Part shown: positions 37,901-49,535 of the stretch, one piece after another
Layout: every line of letters begins with the position of its first letter
Position numbering within the stretch: the first letter of the stretch is position 1
Source of the DNA: Cyclina sinensis
Taxonomy: Eukaryota; Mollusca; Bivalvia; Venerida; Veneridae
Assembly (NCBI GenBank): GCA_012932295.1
Contig: JAAONU010000001.1
Coordinates: 7,711,104 to 7,775,103 of the forward strand
Length of the DNA stretch: 64,000 nt
Direction of reading: 5' to 3'
Made by a program: the position numbers and the translations under genes
Notes under the pieces: model-generated
Told to the model about the DNA's origin: nothing
Seen by the model: only the letters and a program-made list of their open reading frames with translations
The model's database searches: none

Positions 37901-38436
37901 CAACATCCTTATTTAATGTTTTAGGAAAGACATATGTCCGTGCTATTGTTTGCGTTTATGTTAATACTAAGCGCAGAGTTTAGGCATATTTGGATGAATA
38001 TCCCATTTGTTACATTAGTGTTGACAGTTTGGACATGTTTGCAAGTGTTTGAATAAAATTACTTTCTTTCAAACATATATATATCCCCCTTTTAAATTTA
38101 AATAGTTTAATACACTGGGCACAGTGTAGATAACGTCCCCCCCCCCCCAAACACACACACACAACGACACAAAAATAAAAAAAAAACTTTATTATTTGAT
38201 GCTTGAGAGCTAAACGATCGTAACCAGCAGTCTATTTAATATTTACTTTTTTTACTACAGCAGAATGGTCAAAATGGAAACCTACAGTATATGATTATTA
38301 TTACATTGTGCTATTTATTTTTTCAATGTATATGTCAAAATTTCACATTTATTTTCAAAGGAAAAAACGGCTCCTACTAGGCAGAATAGTGGTTATGATA
38401 TATTTCTTCTGTTTCAGATCAACAAGTGCTCCTTGA
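31983..38436 (+). CDS. Secreted PAN/apple-like plus C-type lectin protein, copy B
   Basis: Exons are 31983-32271, 32517-32599, 33615-33705, 36321-36528 and 38418-38436, each exactly as long as in copy A and with the same phases, giving 229 residues. The signal peptide is MTLFFSRLLLLLFTRFVYS. The apple-like Cys spacing and all six lectin Cys are kept, as are WIG, QPNN and WVD. Most differences from copy A are surface-type changes (for example DLQPNN to NLQPNN, ASFGYKW to ESFDYKW, DESC to DEPC). The last exon adds STSAP and TGA. AATAAA is at 38519. Intron 3 is longer than in copy A and intron 4 differs by insertions. No lesion is visible, so both copies look functional. Confidence 0.88.
33255..33415. 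repeat. Intron 2 minisatellite, lectin B
   Basis: It is the counterpart of 20480-20672, with fewer recognisable units. Confidence 0.5.
36808..36834. other. Perfect 7-bp stem hairpin in intron 4
   Basis: GTCTCGC and GCGAGAC are separated by about 10 bases, directly beside an AATAAAAG sequence. Nothing in the surroundings gives it a role. Confidence 0.25.
37035..37312. repeat. Minisatellite, about 42-45-bp unit, intron 4 of lectin B
   Basis: Six or seven degenerate copies of 'cttgcctgaatttgcctacttgactgtcggg' occur. The array is absent from copy A. Short ORFs on both strands here are artefacts. Confidence 0.7.
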
Positions 38437-38524
38437 CTGGTACGCCTGGACAAACGAACGTAAGGTCGCTGCCATGGATGTTGTAAATTTCAATATTTAA
38501 CGTGGACAACTTGATAAAAATAAA

Positions 38525-41180
38525 AGCAGATACTCGATGATGAGATACTTTGACTGTTTTTATCTTAAAAAGATTTAATTAAAAAGTGTGATAAGCAGGC
38601 TTTACAAACTGTTACAAACATATTTGATACATATCAACTTTCAGACCATCTAGCCGATTTTGATTTTGAACCAACATTTCGGAGTAAGCTTTCATGTACA
38701 TTAAGTAGGGCACACATATTCAATTTTAATTAGTTTTAAATATTAGCTTGACTGACCATTCGAGGATGACTGTAAATAATTAAAGTGTTAATTAATGTTA
38801 AATCTGCCTTAAAATTACAATAAGCAATTACATTAAGTGTTTCTTTAAAGATATTTGACGACCGAAACTGACAGAATTTTTGATTAGAGAGGTAACAATT
38901 TGGTGTTGTGACGCATACATGGTGTTACGATTTCGTGTTTAGAAAACTTGTATATAATTATGTGTTCTTCAAAAATATGCATATTCTATACATTAGATAT
39001 AAAACTTTTCCTTAGGATACTGATCAGGGAAACACATTTTTTCTTTAAAAAATGCCATCCTTAAGTAATGTTTAGTTTCAAGTCTGCATCTTCATTAATA
39101 CTAAAGTGAACAGTTAAAACAGCCTCTTAAGGTGACAACTGGAGTTGATGTTTTTGCACATAATACAACCTTACTCACATTCATTTTTAGTTCATTGTCT
39201 TGTTTGATGGCTTATCTTACGGACTGAAAGTGTTATGGACACACTCGAGCATACACACCCGCAAACATGCAAGAAAATTTTAATACACACATGCATAGTA
39301 CTTTACTTTTAGAAAGGTTGTTAAATGGGTTTTGTTCTCGAAGACACAGAACAAATCGAATACAGAGTTTGTGCCGGGATGGAGAGTTTATCAGGGTAGG
39401 TTTAGAAAGCTGATACTGGCGAGTCTTCGCAAACTCAAATGCACTTTTGCACCGTATTCGATAAACATTCTCATTAGGCACCTATGGAAGGGATTGTCAA
39501 TTTGGGATTATCATCAACTTAACATGCTTCAAGTCATTATTATATGCAATTCGTTTTGTATACAAATTTTATCATTGCAGTGTTTGTTGTTTTTCATATA
39601 TGCTATTAATTATTTTGGTACAGTTAAATTGTGGTTATTGTTAACATAATTTAAATTTCTTTTTAAAATTGATAACATTATATTTTAGTTTGTAAACATG
39701 GAAACTATAATTACATGATCGATTTCCTGGCTTTTATTTTTACTTTTCTTTATTTCAATGTGTGTTCTAAAATTAATTTGATACACATTTTAGTAATACA
39801 ATATATTAACAACAATCTTTGTAATTTTGGTTGCATGCGGAGGGTGACAATTACGTATTTCAAGCGGCATTTATATCACACTTTTTTTTTATAAACAAAC
39901 AGAAAGTGTTTAGTCTAATAAGAGGAGCTCATGTTTTTGGCTAAAATATGCAATACAGGTATATCTCGTCTATATAAGAAGTAATATCTATTGTAGCCTA
40001 TATAAATTTATTATTCAATGTAGCCTCGTATGGATTGTCTTTGTCTTTTTTTTCTCTCTCTTTTATTTTTTTTTTTTTTTTGTAACACAATGGTAATCGT
40101 ATTAAGTATTTAATGTAGCCTCGAAGTATAACAAATACTATTGTAAGTTCCTCATATGTGCATGTTAAACATGTATTGAGAGAATAAAAGATCTGTTCTG
40201 TTCTTAGAAACATCTTTCAGAAACATCATTCATAATTTATTACTTGTTTGCGCTAGAATTGGAACTTTAATCAACAGGGAATAACCGGTTAACAAAAAAA
40301 TGTGAAAAGAACAACCAAGATAGAATTGAAGATAGAATTGAATGGATCGTCTTCAGATCTAACGGTAGTTAAATCGTGTATTTCAGTCAGATTGGTATCT
40401 TCTGTACTTTTTTTCACAATTTACTAGATTGAGGCTGTGTCAATTTACTGTATTTGGAACAGAGTTGAAAGAATTATCTTATACAGTGCGGGCGATCTTG
40501 CAAATGCAACGACACGATACTTCATGTAAATGCATGATTTAAAGTTATAAGCTTTTCACTGAGGATATTTAAAAAAAGAGCATCATGTGCGTTTAATTGT
40601 TTCTTTTTAGGTTTCCATATACATATATAAATACACACACTACTTTTCAACTGCAAATTCAGGCGTATTAACAGTCCGGATATAAAAAAAAAAATCAAAG
40701 AAAAAAGGTGTACAACACAGTCAAAGTACTTATGCAATTGACTCCAAAAGGTGTAAATTGCGATAACTGAGTAGCAAGTCTTTTACCTATTAAATGTAGT
40801 GAAAACTACATCAAAGGGCAATTCCTCATGAGAAAAATGTCATGTAAACCTTCTTCATGTAAAACGTGCACAACATTACTTGTCAACTGGATAAAAACTG
40901 CAAGGTCGTTGTTTGTGGTATTAGATGACTATTTTCTATCCAAAGCCAGAATACTGGAAAATCTTGCTTAGTTTCATTTTTAAAGGATGAAAACTGTAGT
41001 AGTAGATGACTGCGGAAAAATGCCTGTAGTACTTGAAGAATAATGTATATATCCACGGCAGTAAACGACAGAATCGATTAGTCGGCATATGAGAAAAAAA
41101 GTCATTGATATTGTGAAGCAAGTTTTCAGTTGGTTGGAAACAGGAGAAAGTGTTAGCCATCAAAAAAATGCTAGCAAATT
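38525..41180. other. Spacer downstream of lectin B
   Basis: The part at 39010-39160 matches lectin A intron 4 (23565-23720), sharing GATACTGATCAGGG and AGTCTGCATCTTC, so a piece of a lectin unit was copied here. An AT-rich ORF at 39332-39649 has no recognisable domain. A T-run lies at 40063-40081. Confidence 0.5.
40273..40406 (-). pseudogene. Exon-like segment paralogous to 240-349
   Basis: The minus strand is open through NLTEIHDLTTVRSEDDPFNS and on to a TAA. A tandem AGATAGAATTGA lies at its 3' side. The frame and core residues match the segment at 240-349. The function is unknown. Confidence 0.3.
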
Positions 41181-41190
41181 ATAAACAAAT

Positions 41191-41230
41191 ACATACATAC
41201 ATACATCATACATACATACACATACATACT
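41191..41230. repeat. (CATA)n microsatellite
   Basis: The tract is CATACATACATACATCATACATACACATACATA. Confidence 0.85.
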
Positions 41231-41759
41231 ATACAGTTGCAGATTTTACAAATTTTATTAGGCGACAGTGGCAAAAACAATAAATAAATCATGCACAACT
41301 TCATTTCGTGTATATCTTCTGCTTTCAGCTGCATTTTAAATATTTGAAAACTTGAGGCCTTGTCTACACAAAACTTGAAAACGGACGGACGAACGAAAGG
41401 ATAAATAGACGGCATCTGCAATGGTATTTCACACTCTTTTTCGCATCAAGAGTTCTCTTTGGCTTAAAGTTAAAGGCAAAAAAGGATAAACAATATTTGG
41501 TTGAATGTTTCGGGAAAAGAGAAAACAATAAACGCTCATAACAAATCAAATAATTATTTCTTGACGTTTTGCAAAAATATTAAAATAGACCATGATGTTA
41601 AACGTTACCACATTTTATGTTCAACGCCGCATGCTCAGTGTAAGTTTTTGTGCTGGGCAAGAGGATCCATAATCGAATCTGACCTAGAAATCCTCAATAC
41701 AAACATATTGACTGAAAATGATGATTATTGAAATCAAAATCTAATATACAGTGTTAAGA

Positions 41760-42425
41760 AGGTTTTCCCTTTGAGTTGGCCAAGTGGCCTTGCTTCTGGT
41801 TTTACATGACCCAGTTTTAAACTTTTTCGAAAAATCACCAAGGCACATATTCTGAGCAAGTTTCATTAAGACAAGATAAACATGTGAGAAACCAGGTCAC
41901 AGACACAAGGAAAATGTTGATAACGCTATAGAGGCCTTATTTTAAGTCAGTCATCATGACTTTCAGTTTGTTTCGATGATTTCTAGGATCTGGGTATGGG
42001 TCATCTAGCTCTGAAATAAGATCACTAGCCAAGGAAAATATTGATGACGCCTTGGATGCCACATTCTGAAGTCAGCCTCAAAATGTTTTTCTGTTGATAA
42101 TTTCTAAGTCAACTTCGATTATGGATTTATTGAGGTCATAAGCTATGTCATCAGCTTAATAAATTGTTAACGCTTTGAAGGCCACATTTTGAAATCTCTC
42201 TTCATGGTACATTTAGAACAATCTTTGTGTTGATGATTTCTAGATCAGATTTGAATATGTGTCACCTAGCTGTGAACCCACGTCACTGGCTTTAATCCAA
42301 GGAAAATATTGTTAACCTCTTGGAGACTACATTTTGAAGTAAGTCATCATGATTTTCTGTCATTTTTTTGTGTTGATAATTTCGATAATTTCTAGACATT
42401 AGATATTTAGTATGTAGCATTATTT
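41760..42425. repeat. Mollusc-type interspersed repeat, about 125-bp period
   Basis: It begins GGTTTTCCCTTTGAGTTGGCC. The block 'caaggaaaatattgataacgccttggaggccacattttgaagtcagtcatcatgatttt...gttgataatttctagatc' then recurs about four times. It is non-coding. Confidence 0.7.
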
Positions 42426-42800
42426 GCGGCGCCTAGAACGGCGACGCCTATATTTGGATAGTGTTTCATTTTGTACCATGCGCTGACGTAATCAATTTAG
42501 GAGAAGCTTGGATCATTATTAATGTAAAAAAATCCAATTATTCTGTACATCACTTAAAATATGTCACTTCATAATCGTATTTATTAATTTAAAAAATAAA
42601 TTGATCCAAATCAGGTAAGTTTTTTTTAATTAAAAGTTTTTGATGCAAAAATTACAGATTTAATGACTTTCCCCAAAACAAATCAAAGCGCTGCAAGTAC
42701 TTGTGTATTCACTGCATATATCTAGCAGTGTGTTGCTACTTAATCTGAAATGCAAATCTTTGTTAATTCTTTCAACTAAAGCTATATAAAGAAAGGTGAA

Positions 42801-43010
42801 GCCGATTGGTTAAAAGGTCGGACTTGTAATCTTAGGATCGCTAGTCAAGACACGAGTTCGAACCCCGTCAGCGGCCGTGTCGGCATCGGTTATTTCATTC
42901 AGCAAGAAACTTTATTCTCATTACTTAGTACCGGTTGGTTCCAGGGACGGATTTGAGAATGATTCTTTTTGCTAAAAGCTTTCGTCACAATCGAAATAAA
43001 ATTGATTTGT
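42801..43010 (+). mobile_element. tRNA-derived SINE (class II tRNA-like head)
   Basis: GCCGATTGGTTAAAAGG (A-box), GACTTGTAATC (anticodon region) and GAGTTCGAACCCCG (B-box) are in tRNA order, with a long variable arm as in Ser/Leu tRNAs. The acceptor and anticodon stems are mismatched, and a non-tRNA body follows with ACCGGTTGGTTCCAGGGACGG. I therefore call a SINE rather than a working tRNA gene. Confidence 0.65.
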
Positions 43011-44714
43011 ATAAACTAACTTGAAAATAGAAATTGTACGAAATCTGTCGTTTTAATGCAATAATAAAGATATGAGTCTGTCTTTGTGAATACAGACACA
43101 AGGATGAATTTGAAGAACATTCTTACTTTGCTGGAGTCAATTCAGTCGTTATAGTACAAAAAACATATCTGTTCACTACGCCACTAATTTAAAACCGTTA
43201 AACCATGAATATGATAGAGTACCAGTTGTACTTCGGATGTTATCTAGTGCAGACAAATTACAAAATATTTGAAATGATGTAATACCATACTGTGAAATGT
43301 GGAATTCGAACAAAGATATTACATGTAAGGTTTTATTTTTTGGATGTCGATAACATAGGAATTGTTATTTCAAAATCGAGGGCACACCTTCAGAGACAAG
43401 TATCTTGGTTTATTTTTCACCAAATCTGGGAATATTATGCATACAAGAAAATATTTAGTAGTAAAGCCCTTCATCTATTATAGGAGAATGTGTACTCCAT
43501 AGTTGATTACCTATCGGAAGCACTGTCAGGTCGGCAGCTCTCTTTGTTCCAATTTCAGAAATACACTCACACTGTATTACTGCTACTGCTACAGAAAAAT
43601 TCGTTTCCCGTTTCCTACCAGAGACGGTAATTCCTTAGATATAATTTTCTCTTAAACACAGACCGGGGAAAAGCAAGATTACAAGGTGATTTTAAATAAT
43701 TTATAATGACCATTCTCTTCTACAGTTCTCTTCTACAGAAATAACCGTCCATGGATCTCAAATTCTCATTCTCTGTGGGAAGAAAAACATATTCTTGGAA
43801 TTGTCATTCAAGGTTTTAATTTGAAATTTTGACATGTCTTGGGCTACCTAGAAACTTTGGAAAGTAAACTTAGCAACCCTTTTCAAACTTTCCGATCACT
43901 GAAGTCATCCTTGTTTCAATTTACTTAATTTGCTACTGATGGTTCCAAAATGTTCCTTGGTCAATCGCAGCAAATCTATATAAAGTATAGTATTTAATGT
44001 ACGTTGAAGGCTTATGACCACTGCATGTGCATGTGTGATGGTATTTTCTTCATGCATACAATATAAACAATGAAAACATAACATTTCTTCAAGAAATAGA
44101 TTGAAAATCTGAGTTTGTAAAAATTGGATTATATCCTGTCTATCATGGTTGCGCAACCAGGATAGAATAGAAAAAGACACAAAACAGTAGGAGTTAAACA
44201 GACTAAAATCATTAAAAGGGTATTGTTGAAATAAAGCAAAAGTAGACATTTGGAATATTCAACTGCTGAATTGTGTCGCAGACGAAGAACACTTGATTAT
44301 TATCCCAATTTTTTATTTTAAAAGGGAGACAATATGCAATTTTCATAAAAAGTGAAAGATCAGATGATTTTTTATGAGAATATAGTCATTCATATCTGGT
44401 CATTTTGTTGAAGAAAAGTGAATTCACATGATTATACAACTTCAATAAAAGTGATTAAAACATGGATATAATTCAAATGTCCCCCTTTAAAATCTTTTTA
44501 CATCCCATCTGTAAATAACTTGATTATATCATCAAAATGTACAACATGTACTATACACGTGTACAATTGTTTAGGTTAATTTATACACTTATTATTTATC
44601 TTATTTCAAAACCATGTGCGCCGCCTTTGATGCTTTGCATCAAAATTAATCTTGTTTTGTATATTGTTTAGTTATTTTCAACAATGATTGTTCATATTTT
44701 GTCCCTTACATCAT
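43011..44714. other. Unassigned spacer
   Basis: There is a 114-codon open frame on the minus strand (43905-44249), but it has no domain, signal or splice support. I see nothing else. Confidence 0.35.
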
Positions 44715-44960
44715 AATTTACCTCGCTAGGGGGTCACTTATTTGACATTTGGGTGTGTAGAAAAAAGCTTTGAAAATTTTGTCTGAAACGGTATGTCATA
44801 TAGTCTAGATATTTTGTGTATAGCATTGTCTAGTGGATTTGAACCAATTTTGTCCAAATTATGTACCTCGAGTTAAAATTGGTCCCGCCCAGGAAGTGTC
44901 GTATTTGTATAAAGCATATTAAGATCTTTGAAAATGTTCAATTCAGAAACTACAACTACG
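44715..44960. repeat. Fragment of the 24.4-25.9 kb repeat family
   Basis: GCATTGTCTAGTGGA, TCCAAATTATG and GTTAAAATTGGTCCCGCCC match the unit consensus of the repeat at 24391-25880. Confidence 0.65.
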
Positions 44961-45331
44961 CTTCTGCTGTTTGCTCAACTGCAGACCGACAGCCAAAGTA
45001 CTTTGGTTAGCGACCTAGGCCTATTACGGCCCTTTTGTTTCTTGGTCTATTGGATAAAAAGATGTTTTAATGCTGAAATCCTTAGATTTGTTTGTATATT
45101 CATTTATTAAAATAATAAGGTAAAGAATGTTGTGGGATGTACAATTTAATGGGTGTCAAGACACTTTACACAATTTTGTTCATAAATGATCTAAAACATT
45201 ATGGTTAATGAACGCACTGCATTAAATAATGATAATTGCTCTCAGATATATCATATACATGAGTATGTTATTCTAATTTGTCATTCATTATCTTTTTGTT
45301 TGATCTCCCTTTTTCAGTATCTCGCGTATTA

Positions 45332-46370
45332 CTACTTTTCAACTCCACGTGTGTTTCCTTCTACAGGATGGAAACCAACCTCCTCGTCATTTTTAGATGT
45401 GGAAGCTATATTTCTTTTAGGCCGGTGATAGTTACCATCTTCATTGCTATCTATAACGAAATTCATCACTGATTTTTCTGAATTAATTCTTTTGGAAATT
45501 AAGCGATTAAACAGCAAATTATTAAAACATTATAGTCAGTTAAAACAGTTATGCAAAACTAAAAGAGTACAGTTTTACTGTGTTTGACGTGCAAATTTTG
45601 CTATTCTTTCTCAGTAAAATATACTGTACTAACGTTGATACTTACTTCTTTATCTCCCTTCTCTGTTCTTATAGGCCTGTCACCTTTCTTTACATCAATG
45701 AAACCATGATAACATTAAATCTTACCTTTTTTTCTCGTTTCTCTCGATTCTAAACTAAAATACAGTAAAACTTAAAAGGTGCTGATAAGAGTTCTTAAGA
45801 AGGAATCTATGATCTTTGCCTACTTTCAAAAATACCAGGTCTTACGGATTGAATATGTGTTGTTCTGGAAGTTTTCTTCTGTCCTAGGATTTTGCACAAT
45901 AAACACAATTTGTGATGAACATTATCTCATATAGGGTTAACATTTATAAAACTGTAACGTACGCTTTTCTGATATGCTGTCCGCAGTATCAACAATAGCT
46001 AATCACATTAGCTTCATTATCGACAACAGCTGAAATGAAATGTTTTTGTTAATTTAGGCATCCACTAGACATTTTTAAAATTATCATTAACCAAAAAAAG
46101 ACGTTTAGATGTAATGATTTGTTTAATATACTGACTATAACTCTATATACTACATAGTCAGCCTTTGCAATAAACGCACTAATGTGTCTACAGTGCACGT
46201 CCGCCTCTTTAAGATGACAAACTGACAGACAGTATAGAAACATGTAGGCATTAAGACAAACCATCATAGAGGACGTTGAAGAGATATCATTCAGAGGTAT
46301 GCCTTGATAACTCACCGTTGATAAGAATTAACAAAAGTAAAATGATAGTAAATCCATCGGTATTCCTCAT
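45332..46370 (-). CDS. Candidate secreted peptide precursor (two exons)
   Basis: Exon 1 (46370-46316) reads MRNTDGFTIILLLLILIN, a good signal peptide, and meets a strong donor, AACG|GTGAGT, in phase 1. Exon 2 (45477-45332) follows AATTCAG and is open in exactly the matching phase, reading EKSVMNFVIDSN, EDGNYHRPKRN and an acidic tail to TAG. The joined product is 66 residues, with about 48 after the signal. It contains a single RPKR|N furin-type site and no Cys. This layout fits a neuropeptide, hormone or linear antimicrobial precursor, but no family is recognised. The acceptor's pyrimidine tract is weak and the polyadenylation signal is uncertain (ATTAAA near 45148). The + strand frames over exon 2 are shadows. 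Confidence 0.45.
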
Positions 46371-46379
46371 TTTAACAAC

Positions 46380-49300
46380 GTAGTGAAGCATACATCAAAA
46401 CAATACAATTCCAGTCAATTTAAAAACAACAAACAATGACTAATTATATATTTCCACTCTGTATATAGGTTCTCTCTGACGTTACTTGCTGCTGCTTTAT
46501 CGCTACCAGTCTGATAATAAAGCAACGCAGTAAATTAAGCCTACGTTTATAGTAATACCGCAGCAAAACGTTTAAGGTGTGAATAAACTGTAAAATACTG
46601 CAACAAAAGTAGTATGATATGTGTTGCTTTTGCTGAATATCGCAAACAGCTGCTACCTTACTGCATGTAATATGCTTTTGAACATGTGTTTATGTTTCTT
46701 CGCCCGCCCACCGGATATTTTTCATTTGTCGATCACATGAATGTTATCAATAAGTCTATTTGTAAACAGAATGTTTATCGCTAGGTAAGGTAGCGCACTC
46801 AACAGCTAAGGACAGCTTTGACCGACAGATTAAGTTGATTATGTTGTACTAGTGGCTATTCTTATGAGTGAATGCTAATGTATTTATGCCCACATTCTGC
46901 CTTTTTGTTCTGTGTACTTACCCCAATCATAGTGAATTCAGTTTTCGGGATTTTAAGTACAAGTTTGTTTTACAGACCCTGTAATATAAAATTTAGTTTA
47001 TAAGGTTTGTTCTTTATCCATAAGGGATAAATAATAATCTACTAAAATTTAAGTACATAATGCATGACCTCATTTTTCGTAATTATATTGTGTAGAGGTA
47101 CGGACAGAGTTAATGATGAATAACTGAGTTCCAATTGCAGAGGGATTAATTAACGCCTCATTTTGAGGGTCCTACCTTTTTCGACTATCTTTTAAAGTGA
47201 TTAGTTTACCAAAATTAGTCATAAACGATTTGGGCATAGAATCGCATTTGTATTGTCATATTCAACTCTATAAAAATCTTGTTCTAACAAGAACTATAAT
47301 TGTTCTCTGAAAAACATTTTTTTCATCTTAAAAAAAATGTAAAAAGTCAAATTTTGCATCGAAATTTCAAAACTGTAAATTTGAACATTGTAAAACACGG
47401 CGATTTAGGACTAGTAACGGAGTAAACTTTTCAAATTGAACTTTTAATATATTATTTTCTACGTATGTGATCTCTGCAAGTAGGAAGTATGAAAGAATAA
47501 CGTTTAAAGGTGAAGAAGCGAAAATGAATAGCAGTTGTAAAAATGTAACTTTCTGATATTACTAAACGTTGGTACATAGCTTGACTATAACACTTTCTCT
47601 TACATGGTTAAAAGATATTGACGCAGTGTTATCGTCTGTATGTGGAGCGCACCTGTCATTTTTATACGTCTGGAATGTCTACAAGACGCCCGAACTGGAC
47701 GGTCTCTGAGGCAGAGGAGCTTATTGTGGTATCCCCTTAATCTTTTCTATGGTAAAGTTCAGCTGTGTGATGATTTTAGATGAGTGTCAGCAAAGTGTAA
47801 ATTCCCTTTCATTTAGGAAAGCATTTAAACTTTGTTGAATTATACTTTTGTTTTCCCTTACATCAAAAAGAATATTTCCTGATTGTAAACAACGTCTGAT
47901 GCACTTGAAGCTCATAATGCATTTTCAAAAAATGACTTCCGACACACGAGGTCACACGTCATTACATGTATAACGTTGAATGATGGTATTTTGGTAAAAC
48001 CTATCACAGATCAATGAAAGCAGGTATACAAAACATTGAGCAGTTGGTGTGTCAAAGAAACTATTGGAGTAAATTGAGTATATCCTTAATTGAATAAATA
48101 CAGTCTCGGCTGTTGGATATCAGATAACCTTAAAAAATAAAACGGAGAGATGAATTGTAAAGCTCAATTGTTAGGTTCTACCTGTTGTGTAAATAGCAAT
48201 TATTATTCAAGATGTAGTCTTCCAGAGATAATTGGATTTACTAAATGCTTGGTCAAATGAAGATTTAAAAGGACCTGTTGAACAAAAAGTGATTGTAACG
48301 ATCCAGCTTTCCTTGTAACTTAGACAATAAATTGATCCAGCCGAAAACATCTGTTGCATTTTAAAACCATTTTAAAACCAGTTTATACATGTGTTTGTCG
48401 TAGTGAATTTATGGATGGCGAAAACAACATCTTACTCATAGGAAAATTTATTTAAGTGTGTGTTAGTTTCTCTCTTACCATTATAAGGTTAATAATGTAC
48501 CTTTGGACCTAAACCTCGTATACATGTATATAAGGGCAACTGTTCAAGTGCAAAATAACTTTTTATGCACTTGTCAGCCAAATTATGAAATTCCTATAAT
48601 TGTATTTCAGGTTATGTAAATCATATATTTTATCTTATTATTATACAAGTTTTGAAGGAATAATTCATTTAGCATCATTTCAGATTTATTCATGTATTAC
48701 TGAAACTGAGCATTTGTTCATTGAATTAATGTCGAGCTCTCGTAACTGGGCTAAAAAGACCACGTGTATATGAGATGAACACGCATCAGAGAAAAAAAAT
48801 ACCAATCTTCTTAATTCAAATTCATTTAGAAAAAGGGTTTTCTCCCAGTGAGTAATTTTAACTGGAAAATTTGTTTTTACCTTATCACTTGCTTAGTAAC
48901 ATATGATATTGACAACTTGACTGGTAGGTAGGTACTTTTCCATTATATTTCAGTTGGAAGTGAAAGAAGTAAAGATACGTCTGACTTACTGAGTCCTGAA
49001 TGATCACTTTTTATGTTACATGCATCCCATTGATTTTTAGCTCTTATGTTAATTGAATTGTCTAAAATCTTGTAAATTGAAAGGTCTAAAATCAAAAAAA
49101 TACCTTTGATTTTGAATGTTATGCATCTGTGTCATAATGACTTATTAAAATGCTTACAAACATCGCGTCAGCTTTCGCGAGATTTGTGGTCGGAGCATCA
49201 CCTATAACATTCCATTCAATCAAAAACTGAGGTCCAGTAAAAAAGTGTTAGTATGAGTTTGCTTTACGGCTCTACTTGTCTTTTACTTGCAGTGAAAATG

Positions 49301-49400
49301 TAGACATTAAGTAAAATGACCTAAATGAGATACGCTGTTAATTATGTGTAATAGTAAAATCCCTTGAAGTTAGATCAAGTATACGTTTTCTTAATTAAAT
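46380..49400. other. Unassigned spacer
   Basis: Apart from the 22-codon Myb-like start at 47675, I recognise no exon, TIR or array. Confidence 0.35.
47675..47740 (+). pseudogene. Start of a Myb/SANT-like DNA-binding protein, isolated
   Basis: The ATG frame reads MSTRRPNWTVSEAEELIVV before a stop. RRPNWT-x-x-E-x-x-x-LI is the usual opening of Myb/SANT-like domains found in invertebrate Harbinger-associated and NAIF-like proteins. No continuation was found in the next kb, though TTGTG|GTATCC could act as a donor. It may be an orphan exon or relic. Confidence 0.25.
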
Positions 49401-49417
49401 TATAAGGGTGTTCTGGA

Positions 49418-49535
49418 ATATGGCTATATTCTCTCTCTCTCTCTGGAATATGGCAATGCCTAAGCCTCTCTCTCTCTCTTTCTTTCTGGAATATGGCTAT
49501 GCATTAGCCTCTTTCTCTCTATCACTCTTTCTGTC
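49418..49535. repeat. CTGGAATATGGC / (CT)n array
   Basis: Three copies of CTGGAATATGGCWATGC alternate with CT-rich tracts directly upstream of the LINE fragment. Confidence 0.7.

Larger units (their letters stand above)
24212..38436 (+). repeat. Tandem duplicated lectin unit, copy B
   Basis: Partner of 14394-23955. It has been enlarged by later insertions: the 24391-25880 repeat, the element at 27.9-30.2 kb and the SINE at 31.1 kb. Confidence 0.85.

Noticed and set aside
42801..42875. Functional tRNA gene (TGT-like anticodon)
   Set aside because: Stems have mismatches, the acceptor is poor and a SINE body follows. Treated as a SINE head.
43905..44249. 114-residue minus-strand ORF
   Set aside because: No domain, leader or splice signals, and its composition looks like chance translation.
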